17,758 bases of DNA from Alistipes sp. (GCA_017628595.1 JAGBYV010000213.1:1-17758); one strand, 5' to 3'. Counted from the first letter of the stretch, positions 1 to 8,176 are shown. Notes: generated by a model from the letters alone, not told the origin. A program made the numbers and translations.

Positions 1-1421
1 AGCGCTATTCGGTTCACGCGGCATTTGTAAACAACCGCATCAAGCAGCGCGAGAATGGTGGAGCCGTAGGTATTTGGGCCGTAGCCGACACCACATATGA
101 GCATCCGTCGGGTGTGCCGATGAAGCTGGCTGCGGCCGAAGCCGAGAACTCATATCGCAACAACGCATTCTTCATTAAGCAGGCCTTTGCAATTCCGTTG
201 CAGCCCGTTACCGACTATGATTTTTCGCTTGCCGACCTTTCTGCCATATACGTTGGCCACATTTTTGAATACAACGCATGGAGCAAACTCTACACCGACC
301 ACTACGCCGAGTACACCAACGATCGTGGTTCGATAGGAGAGGATGGAGAGTTCGCGCCAACCAAAGATACATATTACAAAGATTGGTATATATCGCCACT
401 TGAATCGCGTGACTCTATACGCGAGAGGGTGGTATCAAACCGTTTCTTCGTCGAAGCACAGCCGTGGGACCGCAATGGTGCCGTAGGTCGTCTGGGCGGA
501 GGTATAGGTATCGATATGTACGCCTATTCGCAGTTTGCCTTCGAGGATTACCTCACGGGCAAGCAGGGCAAAGACAAGCGCACTGCATGGTACGCCTACG
601 GAGCCATCAGCGGAAAGGTAAAGAAAGCTGCCGACTGGGGTGCTGACCTAAAGTACTACCCGTCGGGCTATAGGAGCGGAGACCTGGCCATCAATGCACA
701 CATTGCACTGACGGCTCGTTTCCGGGGTCATCCGGTTATTCTCTCGGGACGATTCTCGCAGACGCGAACATCGCCCTCATATTGGGAGGAGAACCTATTC
801 TCGAACCACTATGTTTGGTTCAACTCCTTTAAACAGGAGGATGAAACTCGTTTTGAGGCATCACTCGAAATGCCCGACTGGGCCTTCGAGGTGGGTGTGT
901 GGCAAGGTGTAGTAAATAACAAGATCTACTACGACGCCACCAGCCGCGTAGCACAACATGGCGACGCAATCTCTCTGACGAGTGTGTATGCTCGCAAAGA
1001 TTTCCGCATTGGCGGACTTCATCTTGACCACAGGGCATTGTTGCAGTGGAGTACAAATCAAGAAGTTATTCCCGTACCGTTGCTAAGCGCGTACCTCTCT
1101 TACTACTACGAATTCTGGGTAGAGAAGAAACACGTATTGCGTATGCAGTTCGGTGTTGACGGCCGTTTTAACACATCGTATTACGCCCCGTCATACAATC
1201 CGGCATTGGCAACGTTCTACAACCAGCGAGACTACGAGTTGGGTAATTATCCTTACCTCGACGTATTCTTGACTGCGAAATGGAAGAGAATGCGCATTTT
1301 CCTGAAGTACCAGCATGTGAACTACAATCTGTTTGGCAACAAAGAGTATTTCACCGTGGCGGGTTATCCGCAGAATCCTGGTATGTTCAAAATGGGTATC
1401 TCGTGGGGATTCTATGATTAA
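1..1421 (+). CDS. Putative outer-membrane porin, C-terminal part (5' end outside window)
   Basis: The reading frame is open from base 3 with no stop before 1421, so the true start lies upstream; the ATG at 114 is internal. About 472 residues are visible. They show the alternating aromatic/polar pattern of a beta-barrel with many Tyr/Trp/Phe belts, and the protein ends in SWGFYD, the kind of aromatic-rich last strand used for outer-membrane insertion. It resembles the Bacteroidota 'putative porin' family (PF14121-like), whose members are usually over 600 residues. The likely role is passive diffusion of small solutes across the outer membrane. The lytic transglycosylase gene starts 42 bases downstream in the same direction with no terminator between them, so co-transcription is possible. 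The barrel call is firm; the exact family and substrate are inferred. Confidence 0.75.
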   Translation, partial: RYSVHAAFVNNRIKQRENGGAVGIWAVADTTYEHPSGVPMKLAAAEAENSYRNNAFFIKQAFAIPLQPVTDYDFSLADLSAIYVGHIFEYNAWSKLYTDHYAEYTNDRGSIGEDGEFAPTKDTYYKDWYISPLESRDSIRERVVSNRFFVEAQPWDRNGAVGRLGGGIGIDMYAYSQFAFEDYLTGKQGKDKRTAWYAYGAISGKVKKAADWGADLKYYPSGYRSGDLAINAHIALTARFRGHPVILSGRFSQTRTSPSYWEENLFSNHYVWFNSFKQEDETRFEASLEMPDWAFEVGVWQGVVNNKIYYDATSRVAQHGDAISLTSVYARKDFRIGGLHLDHRALLQWSTNQEVIPVPLLSAYLSYYYEFWVEKKHVLRMQFGVDGRFNTSYYAPSYNPALATFYNQRDYELGNYPYLDVFLTAKWKRMRIFLKYQHVNYNLFGNKEYFTVAGYPQNPGMFKMGISWGFYD

Positions 1422-1463
1422 AGCTCTTCAGCGCGGTATGAGCTGCCCGCAAAACACTAATTT

Positions 1464-2183
1464 ATGTCAAAAAAGACAACTTTTTTTGCGATCGTTCTTA
1501 TTATTGCAGCGACATTTATCGGGTCAAAATTCCTTACCAGGGATATAGAGTATCAGACTCCCATACCCGAGCAGACCAATCTCATTACAGAGATTGCACC
1601 CGAAGAGGAGTGGATCATTTCATCATACGATGAGATGATGCGCCGCATCGGAGAGGAAGAGGGACAGGATTGGCTCCTAATGAGCGCCATCGCCTACAGC
1701 GAATCTCGTTTCCACGCAGATTTGACATCGAAGCAGGGCGCCATCGGACTGATGCAGATCATGCCTATCGTAGGCCGACAGTTCAACATCAGCAAGGAGG
1801 AGATTGCCGATCCCGAGACTAACATTCGTCTGGCAGGCAAGCTATTGCGCCAGATCGACAAGACTCTGAAGATCCATCCTTCGACCCCCGCAAACGATCG
1901 TTTAAGTATTATTCTTGCTTGCTACAACGGCGGTATCGGTCACGTATGTGACGCACGACGTTTGGCAAAGAGCAACGGCGAGGATTACAACTCGTGGGAG
2001 GTCGTGGCCCGTTATCTGAAGATGAAGGCCGACCCCTCGGTCTATGAGAGCGAGTTGGTACGCTATGGCAAATTCACCGGCAGCCGCCAGACGGAGGCCT
2101 ATGTCAAAGAGGTGATACATCGCTATGGCATCTATCGCAATCTTGTTGAAAATGGAGCAGATATGGTTGCTCAGGTAAAGTAA
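1464..2183 (+). CDS. Membrane-anchored lytic transglycosylase (SLT/GH23 domain)
   Basis: The 239-residue protein has a short N-terminal hydrophobic segment (about residues 7-22), an uncleaved anchor or signal, followed by a soluble domain. Residues 70-165 carry the SLT signature: the catalytic glutamate in AYSESRF (Glu80), GAIGLMQIMP (92-101) and ACYNGG (152-157). Such enzymes cleave the MurNAc-GlcNAc bond of peptidoglycan to give 1,6-anhydro ends, acting in the periplasm. The protein is compact and has no LysM repeats or MltF-type N-terminal solute-binding domain, so it is best described as an MltF/Slt-like single-domain enzyme. The ATG lies in A/T-rich sequence without a Shine-Dalgarno motif, as is usual in Bacteroidota. 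A strong hairpin overlaps its stop codon. Confidence 0.9.
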   Translation: MSKKTTFFAIVLIIAATFIGSKFLTRDIEYQTPIPEQTNLITEIAPEEEWIISSYDEMMRRIGEEEGQDWLLMSAIAYSESRFHADLTSKQGAIGLMQIMPIVGRQFNISKEEIADPETNIRLAGKLLRQIDKTLKIHPSTPANDRLSIILACYNGGIGHVCDARRLAKSNGEDYNSWEVVARYLKMKADPSVYESELVRYGKFTGSRQTEAYVKEVIHRYGIYRNLVENGADMVAQVK

Positions 2184-2222
2184 AACAAAATAGCCGAACT
2201 TTTTGGTTCGGCTATTTTGTTT
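2183..2222. terminator. Bidirectional intrinsic terminator between convergent genes
   Basis: A perfect 17-base inverted repeat pairs 2183-2199 with 2206-2222 around a 6-base loop. The core is G/C-containing (TAGCCGAAC / GTTCGGCTA) with A/T-rich outer arms, so either strand ends in a T-rich tract. It starts at the stop codon of the transglycosylase and lies 13 bases past the stop of the convergent acyl-CoA ligase, so it can serve both. Confidence 0.9.
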
Positions 2223-2235
2223 ATTTACGTTCAGA

Positions 2236-3900
2236 CTATTTCTGATCACCAGGTTTCTGAGTGTAGAGGAAACGACGAATCTTCTTCGAGGGTGTCTTTT
2301 CAAACTCCTTCTCCTCCTCGATAACCTCTGCAATGCGTGAGAATCGGTTAACCTTCGAGTTGACATACTTCATCACCTCCTGCTTAACCTCGTCCATGCG
2401 CTTGCTCCACTCATCCTTCTTCTGATTCCACTCGTCGCGTGTAATCTCCCACTTGGCCATAAACTCATCCTTGATCTTATCAATAGCCTCGGTATCGAAA
2501 TATACCAACGCTACCAAACGACCATCGCGCTCGGTTACAACCGACTCCGACACAAAAGCGTGAGTATTCAGCACCGACTCAATATCCTCGGGGTAGATAT
2601 TCTCGCCACTGGGGCCCAGAATCATATTCTTCAAACGCCCCTTGATATACAGGTAGCCATCCTTATCAAACTCGCCCAAGTCGCCCGAGCGGAACCATCC
2701 GTCCTCGGTAAAGACCTCTGCCGTAGCCTCAGGATTCTTATAGTATCCCTGCATCACAGAGGGGCTATTGATTACAACCTCACCAAGACCGGTCTCGGGA
2801 TTGACATTATCAAGGCGAATCTGAACACCCTGCATAGCAGGACCCGTAGCACCAATACGGCATGTGCCGGGAATCTGACCTGCAGCCATAGGCGCAGTCT
2901 CAGTCAAGCCATAACCGATAGCGTAGGGGAAACCTCCCTCATGCAGGAATGTCTCTGTATCGATATGCAGTTTCGAACCACCGATACCCAGGAATCGAAC
3001 ACGGCCACCAAAAGCTGTCATCAATTTCTTTGACGCAATGCGGTGCAGGATACGACGGAAGAAGCTTATGCCATACAGCGTAGAGATAAATTTGTTGGAT
3101 GTAAACTTCGACTTAACCTGACTATTATAGACCTTCTCGATGATAAGCGGCACGATAAGGAAGATCGTCGGACGCACCTTGCGCAATGCCGGCAGCAGAA
3201 CCGATGGGGTAGGCGGCTTCTCCAAATATGTCATTCTACCACCACCGCTAAAGATGAGCAGCAAGCCCAGAGTACACTCATAAGTGTGCGACATAGGCAA
3301 CACCGAGAGCGTTACATCGGTCTCGTAAATAGGGAACAAGACATTACACAGGCTGGCGTTAGATGCCAAATTGAAATGGGTAAGCATCACACCCTTGGGC
3401 TTTGACGTAGTACCCGAAGTGTAGATGATAGCTGCCAAGTCCTCAGGTTTGGGAACAATTTTTGAGCCCTGCTCATTGACCGTCTGCGAAATGACGCTGA
3501 GGTTCTTGGTGCGGATGACAATATTTAATTTAGAGATGGTATCCTTCGACAGTTTGGTAAAAAGCTTATCCGACACCAGCAGAGCCTTGGCCTCAGAGTG
3601 CTCAATGAGCGAGTCCAGCTCTTCGCCTGTAAAGTCCGGCATCAAGGGCACAACAACCATACCTGCAGTGGTTACAGCAAAGTAACTTACACCCCAGTTA
3701 GGCATACTACTACTAAGCAATGCGACCTTATCGCCAGCATTCAGGCCAGCGCCAAGCAAAAGTTCCTGCACCTGCTCCACACGCTCCAGAACCTCGCGAT
3801 AGGTAACATCCTCACCGCCAAGCATCGTAAAAGCGATATTGTTAGCAAACTTCTCGACACTTACGTGAAGAAGCTCATAAATAGTCTTTAGTTTGATCAT
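2236..3900 (-). CDS. Long-chain fatty acid--CoA ligase (AMP-binding, FadD-like)
   Basis: This 554-residue adenylate-forming enzyme would activate fatty acids with ATP to acyl-AMP and then acyl-CoA. The family motifs are all visible: the phosphate-binding loop YTSGTTSKPKG (160-170), GYGLTET (329-335), the ATP-binding Asp in RSGDLGEFDKDG (404-415), GRLKNM (421-426) and the C-terminal catalytic Lys in TPSKKIRRF (536-544). Between the C-terminal core strands and that Lys there is a highly charged, helix-forming stretch (about 474-530, rich in Lys/Glu/Asp/Trp) that may form a coiled coil. No signal or membrane segment is evident; the enzyme is expected in the cytoplasm or at the inner membrane face. 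It stands alone on this strand, diverging from queG. Chain-length preference cannot be read from the sequence. Confidence 0.9.
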   Translation of the reverse strand: MIKLKTIYELLHVSVEKFANNIAFTMLGGEDVTYREVLERVEQVQELLLGAGLNAGDKVALLSSSMPNWGVSYFAVTTAGMVVVPLMPDFTGEELDSLIEHSEAKALLVSDKLFTKLSKDTISKLNIVIRTKNLSVISQTVNEQGSKIVPKPEDLAAIIYTSGTTSKPKGVMLTHFNLASNASLCNVLFPIYETDVTLSVLPMSHTYECTLGLLLIFSGGGRMTYLEKPPTPSVLLPALRKVRPTIFLIVPLIIEKVYNSQVKSKFTSNKFISTLYGISFFRRILHRIASKKLMTAFGGRVRFLGIGGSKLHIDTETFLHEGGFPYAIGYGLTETAPMAAGQIPGTCRIGATGPAMQGVQIRLDNVNPETGLGEVVINSPSVMQGYYKNPEATAEVFTEDGWFRSGDLGEFDKDGYLYIKGRLKNMILGPSGENIYPEDIESVLNTHAFVSESVVTERDGRLVALVYFDTEAIDKIKDEFMAKWEITRDEWNQKKDEWSKRMDEVKQEVMKYVNSKVNRFSRIAEVIEEEKEFEKTPSKKIRRFLYTQKPGDQK

Positions 3901-3923
3901 AAACAGTATTATTCGTAAATTTG
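3892..3923 (+). promoter_or_regulatory. Promoter for queG (TTTG-N20-TAAATTTG)
   Basis: TTTG at 3892-3895 and TAAATTTG at 3916-3923 are separated by 20 bases, an exact match to the Bacteroidota -33/-7 pattern. The -33 box lies inside the first codons of the divergent ligase gene. A second TAnnTTTG copy (TAATTTTG, 3957-3964) closer to queG lacks a clear -33 box and could be an alternative. Confidence 0.7.
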
Positions 3924-3926
3924 TTA

Positions 3927-3934
3927 CGAAGATA
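3927..3934 (-). promoter_or_regulatory. Possible -7 element for the acyl-CoA ligase gene
   Basis: Read on the minus strand this is TATCTTCG, one mismatch from the Bacteroidota -7 consensus TAnnTTTG, 27 bases before the ligase ATG. No convincing -33 TTTG sits at the right distance, only T-rich sequence. It lies inside the spacer shared with the opposing queG promoter. Confidence 0.4.
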
Positions 3935-3991
3935 GTGAAAAAATATTAAAAATCGGTAATTTTGTGTCTAAATCGGCTAATAAATCGAGAT

Positions 3992-4891
3992 ATGTTAAGC
4001 CATAATGCCATAAAAACATTAGCAACGGAGGCAGGATTTGACCTCTGCGGCATTGCTCGCGCCACGCGTTTTGAGCAAAACGAGCTGGCCTACAACCGTT
4101 GGCTCGACAATGGCTATGACTCATCGCTGGAGTATATGCGCCGCAACTGCGACAAGCGCTTCGACGTCAGCCAATTAGTCGAAAAGGCAAAGAGCGTCAT
4201 TATTTGCGCCGTAAGTTACAAATCCGACATCAGCGGAGGATACTCTTCTGACGACAGATGCAAAATTGCCTCATACGCTTGCGCGCGCGATTATCACAAG
4301 AGTATAAAGAAGATGCTTCTCTCTATGCTCAAACAGTTGCAGGCTGCGTATCCATCGCTTCAGGGACGAGCCTTTGTTGATTCGGCGCCACTGTTTGAAA
4401 AGCAATACGCAGTAGAGGCCGGCCTTGGATGGATAGGGCGGCAGTCTCTGCTCCTCACGCCCGAATATGGCTCGTATGTTCTGTTAGGGGAGCTGGTACT
4501 CAACCAGGAGGTGGACAAATACGACACTCCTTTGCAAACAACAGGGTGTGGCGAGTGCCGTCGTTGCATAGACAGATGCCCAACGGGAGCAATCGTCGAA
4601 CCGATGACCATAAACACTGCGCGGTGCATATCGTGCCGAACAATCGAGAGCGACAACAATGCGGCCATCGACCTGCACGGCTGGATATTTGGTTGCGACG
4701 AGTGCCAGAATGCCTGTCCATACAACAAAAAGGCAAAGCCACACAACTCCGCCTCATTCGATCCATTGTTCGACCCACGCACCATCAGCCCCGAGGAGTG
4801 GGTAGCGATGAGCGAGGAGGATTTTTCTACCCGATTTGGCTCTACGCCACTCAAACGCAGCGGCTTGGAGCGCATCAAAAAGAACATATAA
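3992..4891 (+). CDS. queG: Epoxyqueuosine reductase QueG
   Basis: This 299-residue cobalamin-dependent iron-sulfur enzyme reduces epoxyqueuosine to queuosine in the wobble position of tRNAs with GUN anticodons, the last step of queuosine synthesis. The N-terminal half has the family's FDLCGIA start and FVDSAPLFEK with the catalytic Asp (Asp130). The C-terminal half carries two 4Fe-4S sets: CGECRRCIDRCP (Cys186, 189, 192, 196) and Cys212/Cys215 with CDECQNACP (Cys235, 238, 242). I chose the ATG at 3992. A longer frame opens with TTG at 3962, but that TTG is part of a TAnnTTTG promoter-like element and the extra ten residues do not resemble QueG starts. No other queuosine genes are nearby. Confidence 0.95.
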   Translation: MLSHNAIKTLATEAGFDLCGIARATRFEQNELAYNRWLDNGYDSSLEYMRRNCDKRFDVSQLVEKAKSVIICAVSYKSDISGGYSSDDRCKIASYACARDYHKSIKKMLLSMLKQLQAAYPSLQGRAFVDSAPLFEKQYAVEAGLGWIGRQSLLLTPEYGSYVLLGELVLNQEVDKYDTPLQTTGCGECRRCIDRCPTGAIVEPMTINTARCISCRTIESDNNAAIDLHGWIFGCDECQNACPYNKKAKPHNSASFDPLFDPRTISPEEWVAMSEEDFSTRFGSTPLKRSGLERIKKNI

Positions 4892-4903
4892 GCAAGAGAA
4901 GTG

Positions 4904-4935
4904 TTTGGTAATCTAGGCACAAATTTCTATATTTG
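4904..4935 (+). promoter_or_regulatory. Promoter for the GH140-like gene (TTTG-N20-TATATTTG)
   Basis: TTTG at 4904-4907 and TATATTTG at 4928-4935 have the 20-base spacing of Bacteroidota vegetative promoters. The -7 box ends 21 bases before the ATG at 4957, giving a very short leader. The gene is therefore probably transcribed independently of queG. Confidence 0.75.
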
Positions 4936-4956
4936 TGAATAAACGACTTACCAACA

Positions 4957-6387
4957 ATGATACACACACTTCATCTTCACACCAAGCTAACAATTTTGCT
5001 TTTAGGCGCAATACTTTTTTCGCTACAAGCACAATCGCAGACTCTTCCCTGGCTACGCATCTCCGAGAACGGGCACTACCTGCAAACCAATAACGGGCAG
5101 CCGTTCTTCTACCAGGGCGACACGGCGTGGGAGTTATTCCATCGCCTGAGCCGTGAGGAGGCAGACCTATATCTCAAAGACAGAGCTAGCAAGGGCTACA
5201 ACGTCATTCAAGCCGTAGCATTGGCGGAGCTAGAGGGTATAGATATTGTAAATGCCTATGGACATTGCCCCCTTATCAACCGTAACCCAGCACAACCAGC
5301 CACCGAGGATGGCGAGAATAACGACTATTGGGACAATGTTGATTACATTATCGGCAGAGCCAATGCATTGGGAATGTATGTTGGCCTGCTCCCGACGTGG
5401 GGCAGATGGTGGCGTGATGAGAATCCAATTTTCGACGAGCAGAATGCCGAGACATTCGGACGCTGGATAGCACAGCGATATGCCAAATATGATATTATAT
5501 GGATACTCGGAGGCGACCGCAACCCCGACAGCGAACCGCTCAAACGCATCATCAATGCTATGGCACGTGGAATACGTAGTGTCGATACAAAGCACCTTAT
5601 GACCTTCCATCCTGCGGGCTGGCAGACATCATCACAGTGGCTTCACAACGAAGAGTGGCTCGACTTCAACGGACGTCAAAGCGGGCACACACAGCGCTAT
5701 AATTCCAACCAACAGATTGCCGGCGACTTTCACTTATCACCCACAAAACCCATCATCGAATTGGAACCCTTGTATGAGGATCATCCACTCGAGTTCAAAC
5801 CCGATGAGGATGGTCACTCTAACGCTTGGGATGTACGACGTGCCCTCTACTGGAGCGTATTCTACGGCTCAGCAGGCATTACCTATGGACACCACTCTGT
5901 ATGGCAGATGTACGACAAGGCGAAAGGACGCGAACCTATCAACCGTCCCCTGATGGCGTGGGACGAGGCCATCAATCAACCCGCCGCTGATGATGTACAG
6001 CATCTCAAGGAGCTGATGCTTTCACGTCCCTACTTCACAAGAATCCCCACCGAGGAGTTCATCCTCCCCGATGAGGTCGAATCGGCTATGCCGGGTGCTG
6101 GACGCTATCGCTTCGTGGCAACCATTGACAGCGAGGGTACCTACGCTATGGTCTATGCTCCCATCTCTCGCACATTCACGGTGCGTAGCCAGATGATCAA
6201 GGCCGAGAAGATTGTGGCGTGGTGGTTCTGCCCCCGCACAGCCAAAGTAATCAAAATAGGCACATTCACCAACAAGCCTACGCTTACATTCACACCTCCC
6301 GCTAATGGCGAGGCCGAAGATTGGGTTCTGGTGTTGGATGATACCTCGAAGCGTTATCCTGCGCCTGGCAAGAGATACAAGCATTAA
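4957..6387 (+). CDS. Exported glycoside hydrolase, DUF4038/apiosidase-like (GH140 type)
   Basis: The 476-residue protein has an N-terminal signal peptide (hydrophobic 10-22, likely cut after AQS or AQA near residue 27). The mature start NGHYLQTNNGQPFFYQGDTAWELF is characteristic of DUF4038 TIM-barrel proteins. Candidate catalytic carboxylates are Asp187 in LGGDRNP and a glutamate in PIIELEPLYE (Glu268/270). A beta-rich C-terminal domain (about 375-470, ending near WVLVLDD) matches the 'putative collagen-binding domain of a collagenase' that usually follows DUF4038. Characterised GH140 members remove apiose from pectic rhamnogalacturonan II; many relatives have unknown substrates, so the sugar cannot be assigned here. 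No SusC/SusD pair or other polysaccharide-utilisation genes adjoin it. Family assignment is good, substrate unknown. Confidence 0.82.
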   Translation: MIHTLHLHTKLTILLLGAILFSLQAQSQTLPWLRISENGHYLQTNNGQPFFYQGDTAWELFHRLSREEADLYLKDRASKGYNVIQAVALAELEGIDIVNAYGHCPLINRNPAQPATEDGENNDYWDNVDYIIGRANALGMYVGLLPTWGRWWRDENPIFDEQNAETFGRWIAQRYAKYDIIWILGGDRNPDSEPLKRIINAMARGIRSVDTKHLMTFHPAGWQTSSQWLHNEEWLDFNGRQSGHTQRYNSNQQIAGDFHLSPTKPIIELEPLYEDHPLEFKPDEDGHSNAWDVRRALYWSVFYGSAGITYGHHSVWQMYDKAKGREPINRPLMAWDEAINQPAADDVQHLKELMLSRPYFTRIPTEEFILPDEVESAMPGAGRYRFVATIDSEGTYAMVYAPISRTFTVRSQMIKAEKIVAWWFCPRTAKVIKIGTFTNKPTLTFTPPANGEAEDWVLVLDDTSKRYPAPGKRYKH

Positions 6388-6396
6388 AAACAAAGA

Positions 6397-6502
6397 AGCT
6401 GTCTAACAAGTTTTTTTAACCCTCTGAGAATTGCGTATTTGAAAAAGTTCTCAGATAGCTACCCGAATAAAAAGAGCCTGTCCACGACTTGTTGGACAGG
6501 CT
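6397..6502. repeat. Imperfect inverted-repeat element in the glycosidase-prs spacer
   Basis: The 141-base intergenic spacer holds nested palindromes. AGCTGTCTAACAAG at 6397-6410 is an imperfect inverted copy of 6488-6502 (reverse complement AGCCTGTCCAACAAG; one indel and one mismatch). Inside, CTGAGAA at 6424-6430 pairs perfectly with 6448-6454, and 6397-6404 can also pair with 6453-6460. There is no coding capacity. It may be a palindromic intergenic element or the worn ends of an insertion sequence; it may also only reflect two adjacent terminators. Confidence 0.45.
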
Positions 6503-6503
6503 C
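6474..6503 (-). terminator. Intrinsic terminator after prs
   Basis: An 11-base perfect stem (GAGCCTGTCCA, 6474-6484, with 6493-6503) encloses an 8-base loop. On the minus strand it is followed directly by TTTTTATT, a classic Rho-independent terminator 25 bases past the prs stop. On the plus strand the following bases (TCTATTATTT) are weaker but may still stop transcripts from the glycosidase gene. Confidence 0.85.
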
Positions 6504-6528
6504 TCTATTATTTATTTGTCTCTACAGA

Positions 6529-7470
6529 TTATTTGTAGAAGAGTGAGCTGATCTCCTTGTAGTTGTGAACGTGCTCAATAACCTCAGCAAAGATATCGGC
6601 TACTGACAACACAGTGAACTTACGCAAATCCTTCTCCTGATTCAAGGGGATAGTGTCGGTTACGATAACCTCCTGCAACTGGCTCTCGTTGATACGCTCG
6701 TAAGCAGCACCTGACAATACGGGGTGAGTAATCACGGCACGTACACTCTTGGCACCCTTCTCCATAAGCATATTTGCAGCCATGCAGATAGTACCAGCTG
6801 TGTCGATCATATCGTCAACGATGATGATGTTGCGACCCTCTACGTCACCGATAGCGGTCATGCTACCTACAACGTTAGCCTTTGCACGCTCCTTGTGAGA
6901 GATGATAATGGGAGCCTGCAGGTGCTTTGCATATGAGTGAGCACGCTTTGCACCGCCCATATCGGGAGAAGCAATTGAGAGATCCTCCATATTGAGGCTC
7001 TTGATATAGGGAACGAAAACGCCACTTGCATAGAGAGCATCAACGGGAACATCGAAGAAGCCCTGAATCTGATCTGCATGCAAATCCATAGTCATAATAC
7101 GGTCGGCACCAGCAGCAACCAACAGGTTAGCAACCAGCTTCGCACCAATGGGTACACGGGGACGATCCTTGCGATCCTGACGAGCCCAACCGAAGTAGGG
7201 GATTACGGCGATAACCTTGTAAGCCGAAGCACGACGAGCAGCATCGATCATCATCAAAAGCTCCATCAAATTATCAGATGAAGGGAAGGTCGACTGGATG
7301 ATAAATACGGTGCAGCCACGGATAGACTCGTTGTAGAATGGCTGGAACTCGCCATCGCTAAACTGAAGCACCTCAGAATCGCCAAGTGTAGAGCCATAGC
7401 TTGCGACGATCTTCTCTGCCAAATATCGCGAATTACGACCCGCGAAAAACTTAATCTTATGAATAGCCAT
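6529..7470 (-). CDS. prs: Ribose-phosphate pyrophosphokinase (PRPP synthetase)
   Basis: The 313-residue enzyme, the usual length for class I PRPP synthetases, transfers pyrophosphate from ATP to ribose 5-phosphate. PRPP feeds purine, pyrimidine, histidine, tryptophan and NAD synthesis. Visible motifs are FSDGEF (38-42), the ATP loop RQDRK (97-101), the metal/ATP histidine segment DLHADQIQGFF (129-139), SPDMGGAKRA (168-177) and the PRPP-binding loop VDDMIDTAGT (218-227). It is cytosolic and normally forms hexamers. It lies downstream of engB on the same strand, but with a 94-base gap that holds a hairpin and a -7 box, so it is likely expressed from its own promoter. Confidence 0.98.
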   Translation of the reverse strand: MAIHKIKFFAGRNSRYLAEKIVASYGSTLGDSEVLQFSDGEFQPFYNESIRGCTVFIIQSTFPSSDNLMELLMMIDAARRASAYKVIAVIPYFGWARQDRKDRPRVPIGAKLVANLLVAAGADRIMTMDLHADQIQGFFDVPVDALYASGVFVPYIKSLNMEDLSIASPDMGGAKRAHSYAKHLQAPIIISHKERAKANVVGSMTAIGDVEGRNIIIVDDMIDTAGTICMAANMLMEKGAKSVRAVITHPVLSGAAYERINESQLQEVIVTDTIPLNQEKDLRKFTVLSVADIFAEVIEHVHNYKEISSLFYK

Positions 7471-7506
7471 TTTCGAATTATTTTTGATAATACTTTATTA
7501 ATGGTA

Positions 7507-7514
7507 CAAATATA
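7507..7514 (-). promoter_or_regulatory. -7 element for prs (TATATTTG)
   Basis: On the minus strand 7514-7507 reads TATATTTG, a perfect match to TAnnTTTG, 36 bases before the prs ATG. The nearest TTTG upstream is only 14 bases away, shorter than the usual 19-21, so the -33 contact is uncertain. Confidence 0.6.
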
Positions 7515-7530
7515 TATATTCCTTGCCACA

Positions 7531-7557
7531 AAAAGTCACATTTGCGGTGCGACTTTT
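7531..7557 (-). terminator. Possible weak terminator after engB
   Basis: AAAAGTC (7531-7537) pairs with GACTTTT (7551-7557) around a 13-base loop. The hairpin begins just past the engB stop on the minus strand and its distal arm ends in a T tract. The stem is short and A/T-rich, so it may only attenuate read-through into prs. Confidence 0.4.
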
Positions 7558-7564
7558 CAAATAC

Positions 7565-8152
7565 TTATAAACATTTTTCAATAAAATCGAGTATCTCCTC
7601 GCGACCCGTACCCCTTTCACTCGACGAGCAGAACATCGGCGGCAGCTCCTCCCACTGCTCCAACAGAGTAGCCTGATATCGCTCCACGCTCTTCTTGCGC
7701 TGCGTGGCCGACAACTTATCGGTCTTGGTGAAAATTATACCAAAAGGCACTCCATTCTCACCCAGCATCTCAATAAATCGCAAATCAATGGCCTGCGGCT
7801 CAAGACGCGAATCCACCAGCACGAACAGAAAATGCATCTTCTCGCATTTGAGCACATAGTCCATGATGATCTTGGCAAACTCGCCACGCTTGTTCTTCGA
7901 CACACGGGCATAGCCATAACCGGGCAGATCGACCAGATACCAGTTTCCGTTGATACAGAAATGGTTAATCAGACGTGTCTTGCCAGGTGTGGCCGAAACC
8001 TTTGCCAGGCCCTTACGACCCGTGAGCATATTGATCAATGAGGATTTACCCACATTACTGCGACCGATAAATGCCACATCACGCAAATCGTCTTTTGGAA
8101 CTTGCGAAATCTTTTCTGAACTGCACTTGAACTCGGCTCGCGTAATCTGCAT
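7565..8152 (-). CDS. engB: Ribosome biogenesis GTPase EngB (YihA/YsxC)
   Basis: This 195-residue TRAFAC-class GTPase is about the usual family length and assists late assembly of the large ribosomal subunit. All G motifs are present: G1 GRSNVGKS (30-37), the G2 threonine in ATPGKTR (54-60), G3 DLPGYGYA (75-82), G4 TKTDK (142-146) and G5 SSSERGTG (176-183). GYGYA right after the G3 motif is typical of the EngB subfamily and separates it from Era and Der. There is no membrane or signal segment; the protein is cytosolic. It is preceded by its own promoter, divergent from that of araB, and followed by prs after a 94-base gap. Confidence 0.97.
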   Translation of the reverse strand: MQITRAEFKCSSEKISQVPKDDLRDVAFIGRSNVGKSSLINMLTGRKGLAKVSATPGKTRLINHFCINGNWYLVDLPGYGYARVSKNKRGEFAKIIMDYVLKCEKMHFLFVLVDSRLEPQAIDLRFIEMLGENGVPFGIIFTKTDKLSATQRKKSVERYQATLLEQWEELPPMFCSSSERGTGREEILDFIEKCL

Positions 8153-8176
8153 AATCTATGGGGTTTAATGACGGCA

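Noticed and set aside
1902..2366. 154-codon minus-strand frame spanning the terminator
   Set aside because: It overlaps two confident genes and runs through a strong bidirectional terminator; no promoter or family match.
3962..3991. TTG start extending queG by ten residues
   Set aside because: The TTG is part of a TAnnTTTG promoter-like element, and the ten extra residues do not resemble QueG N-termini; the ATG at 3992 gives the usual start.
4360..4920. 186-codon open frame on the minus strand across queG
   Set aside because: It lies almost entirely inside queG, has no family resemblance, and its composition is that of a complementary-strand shadow.
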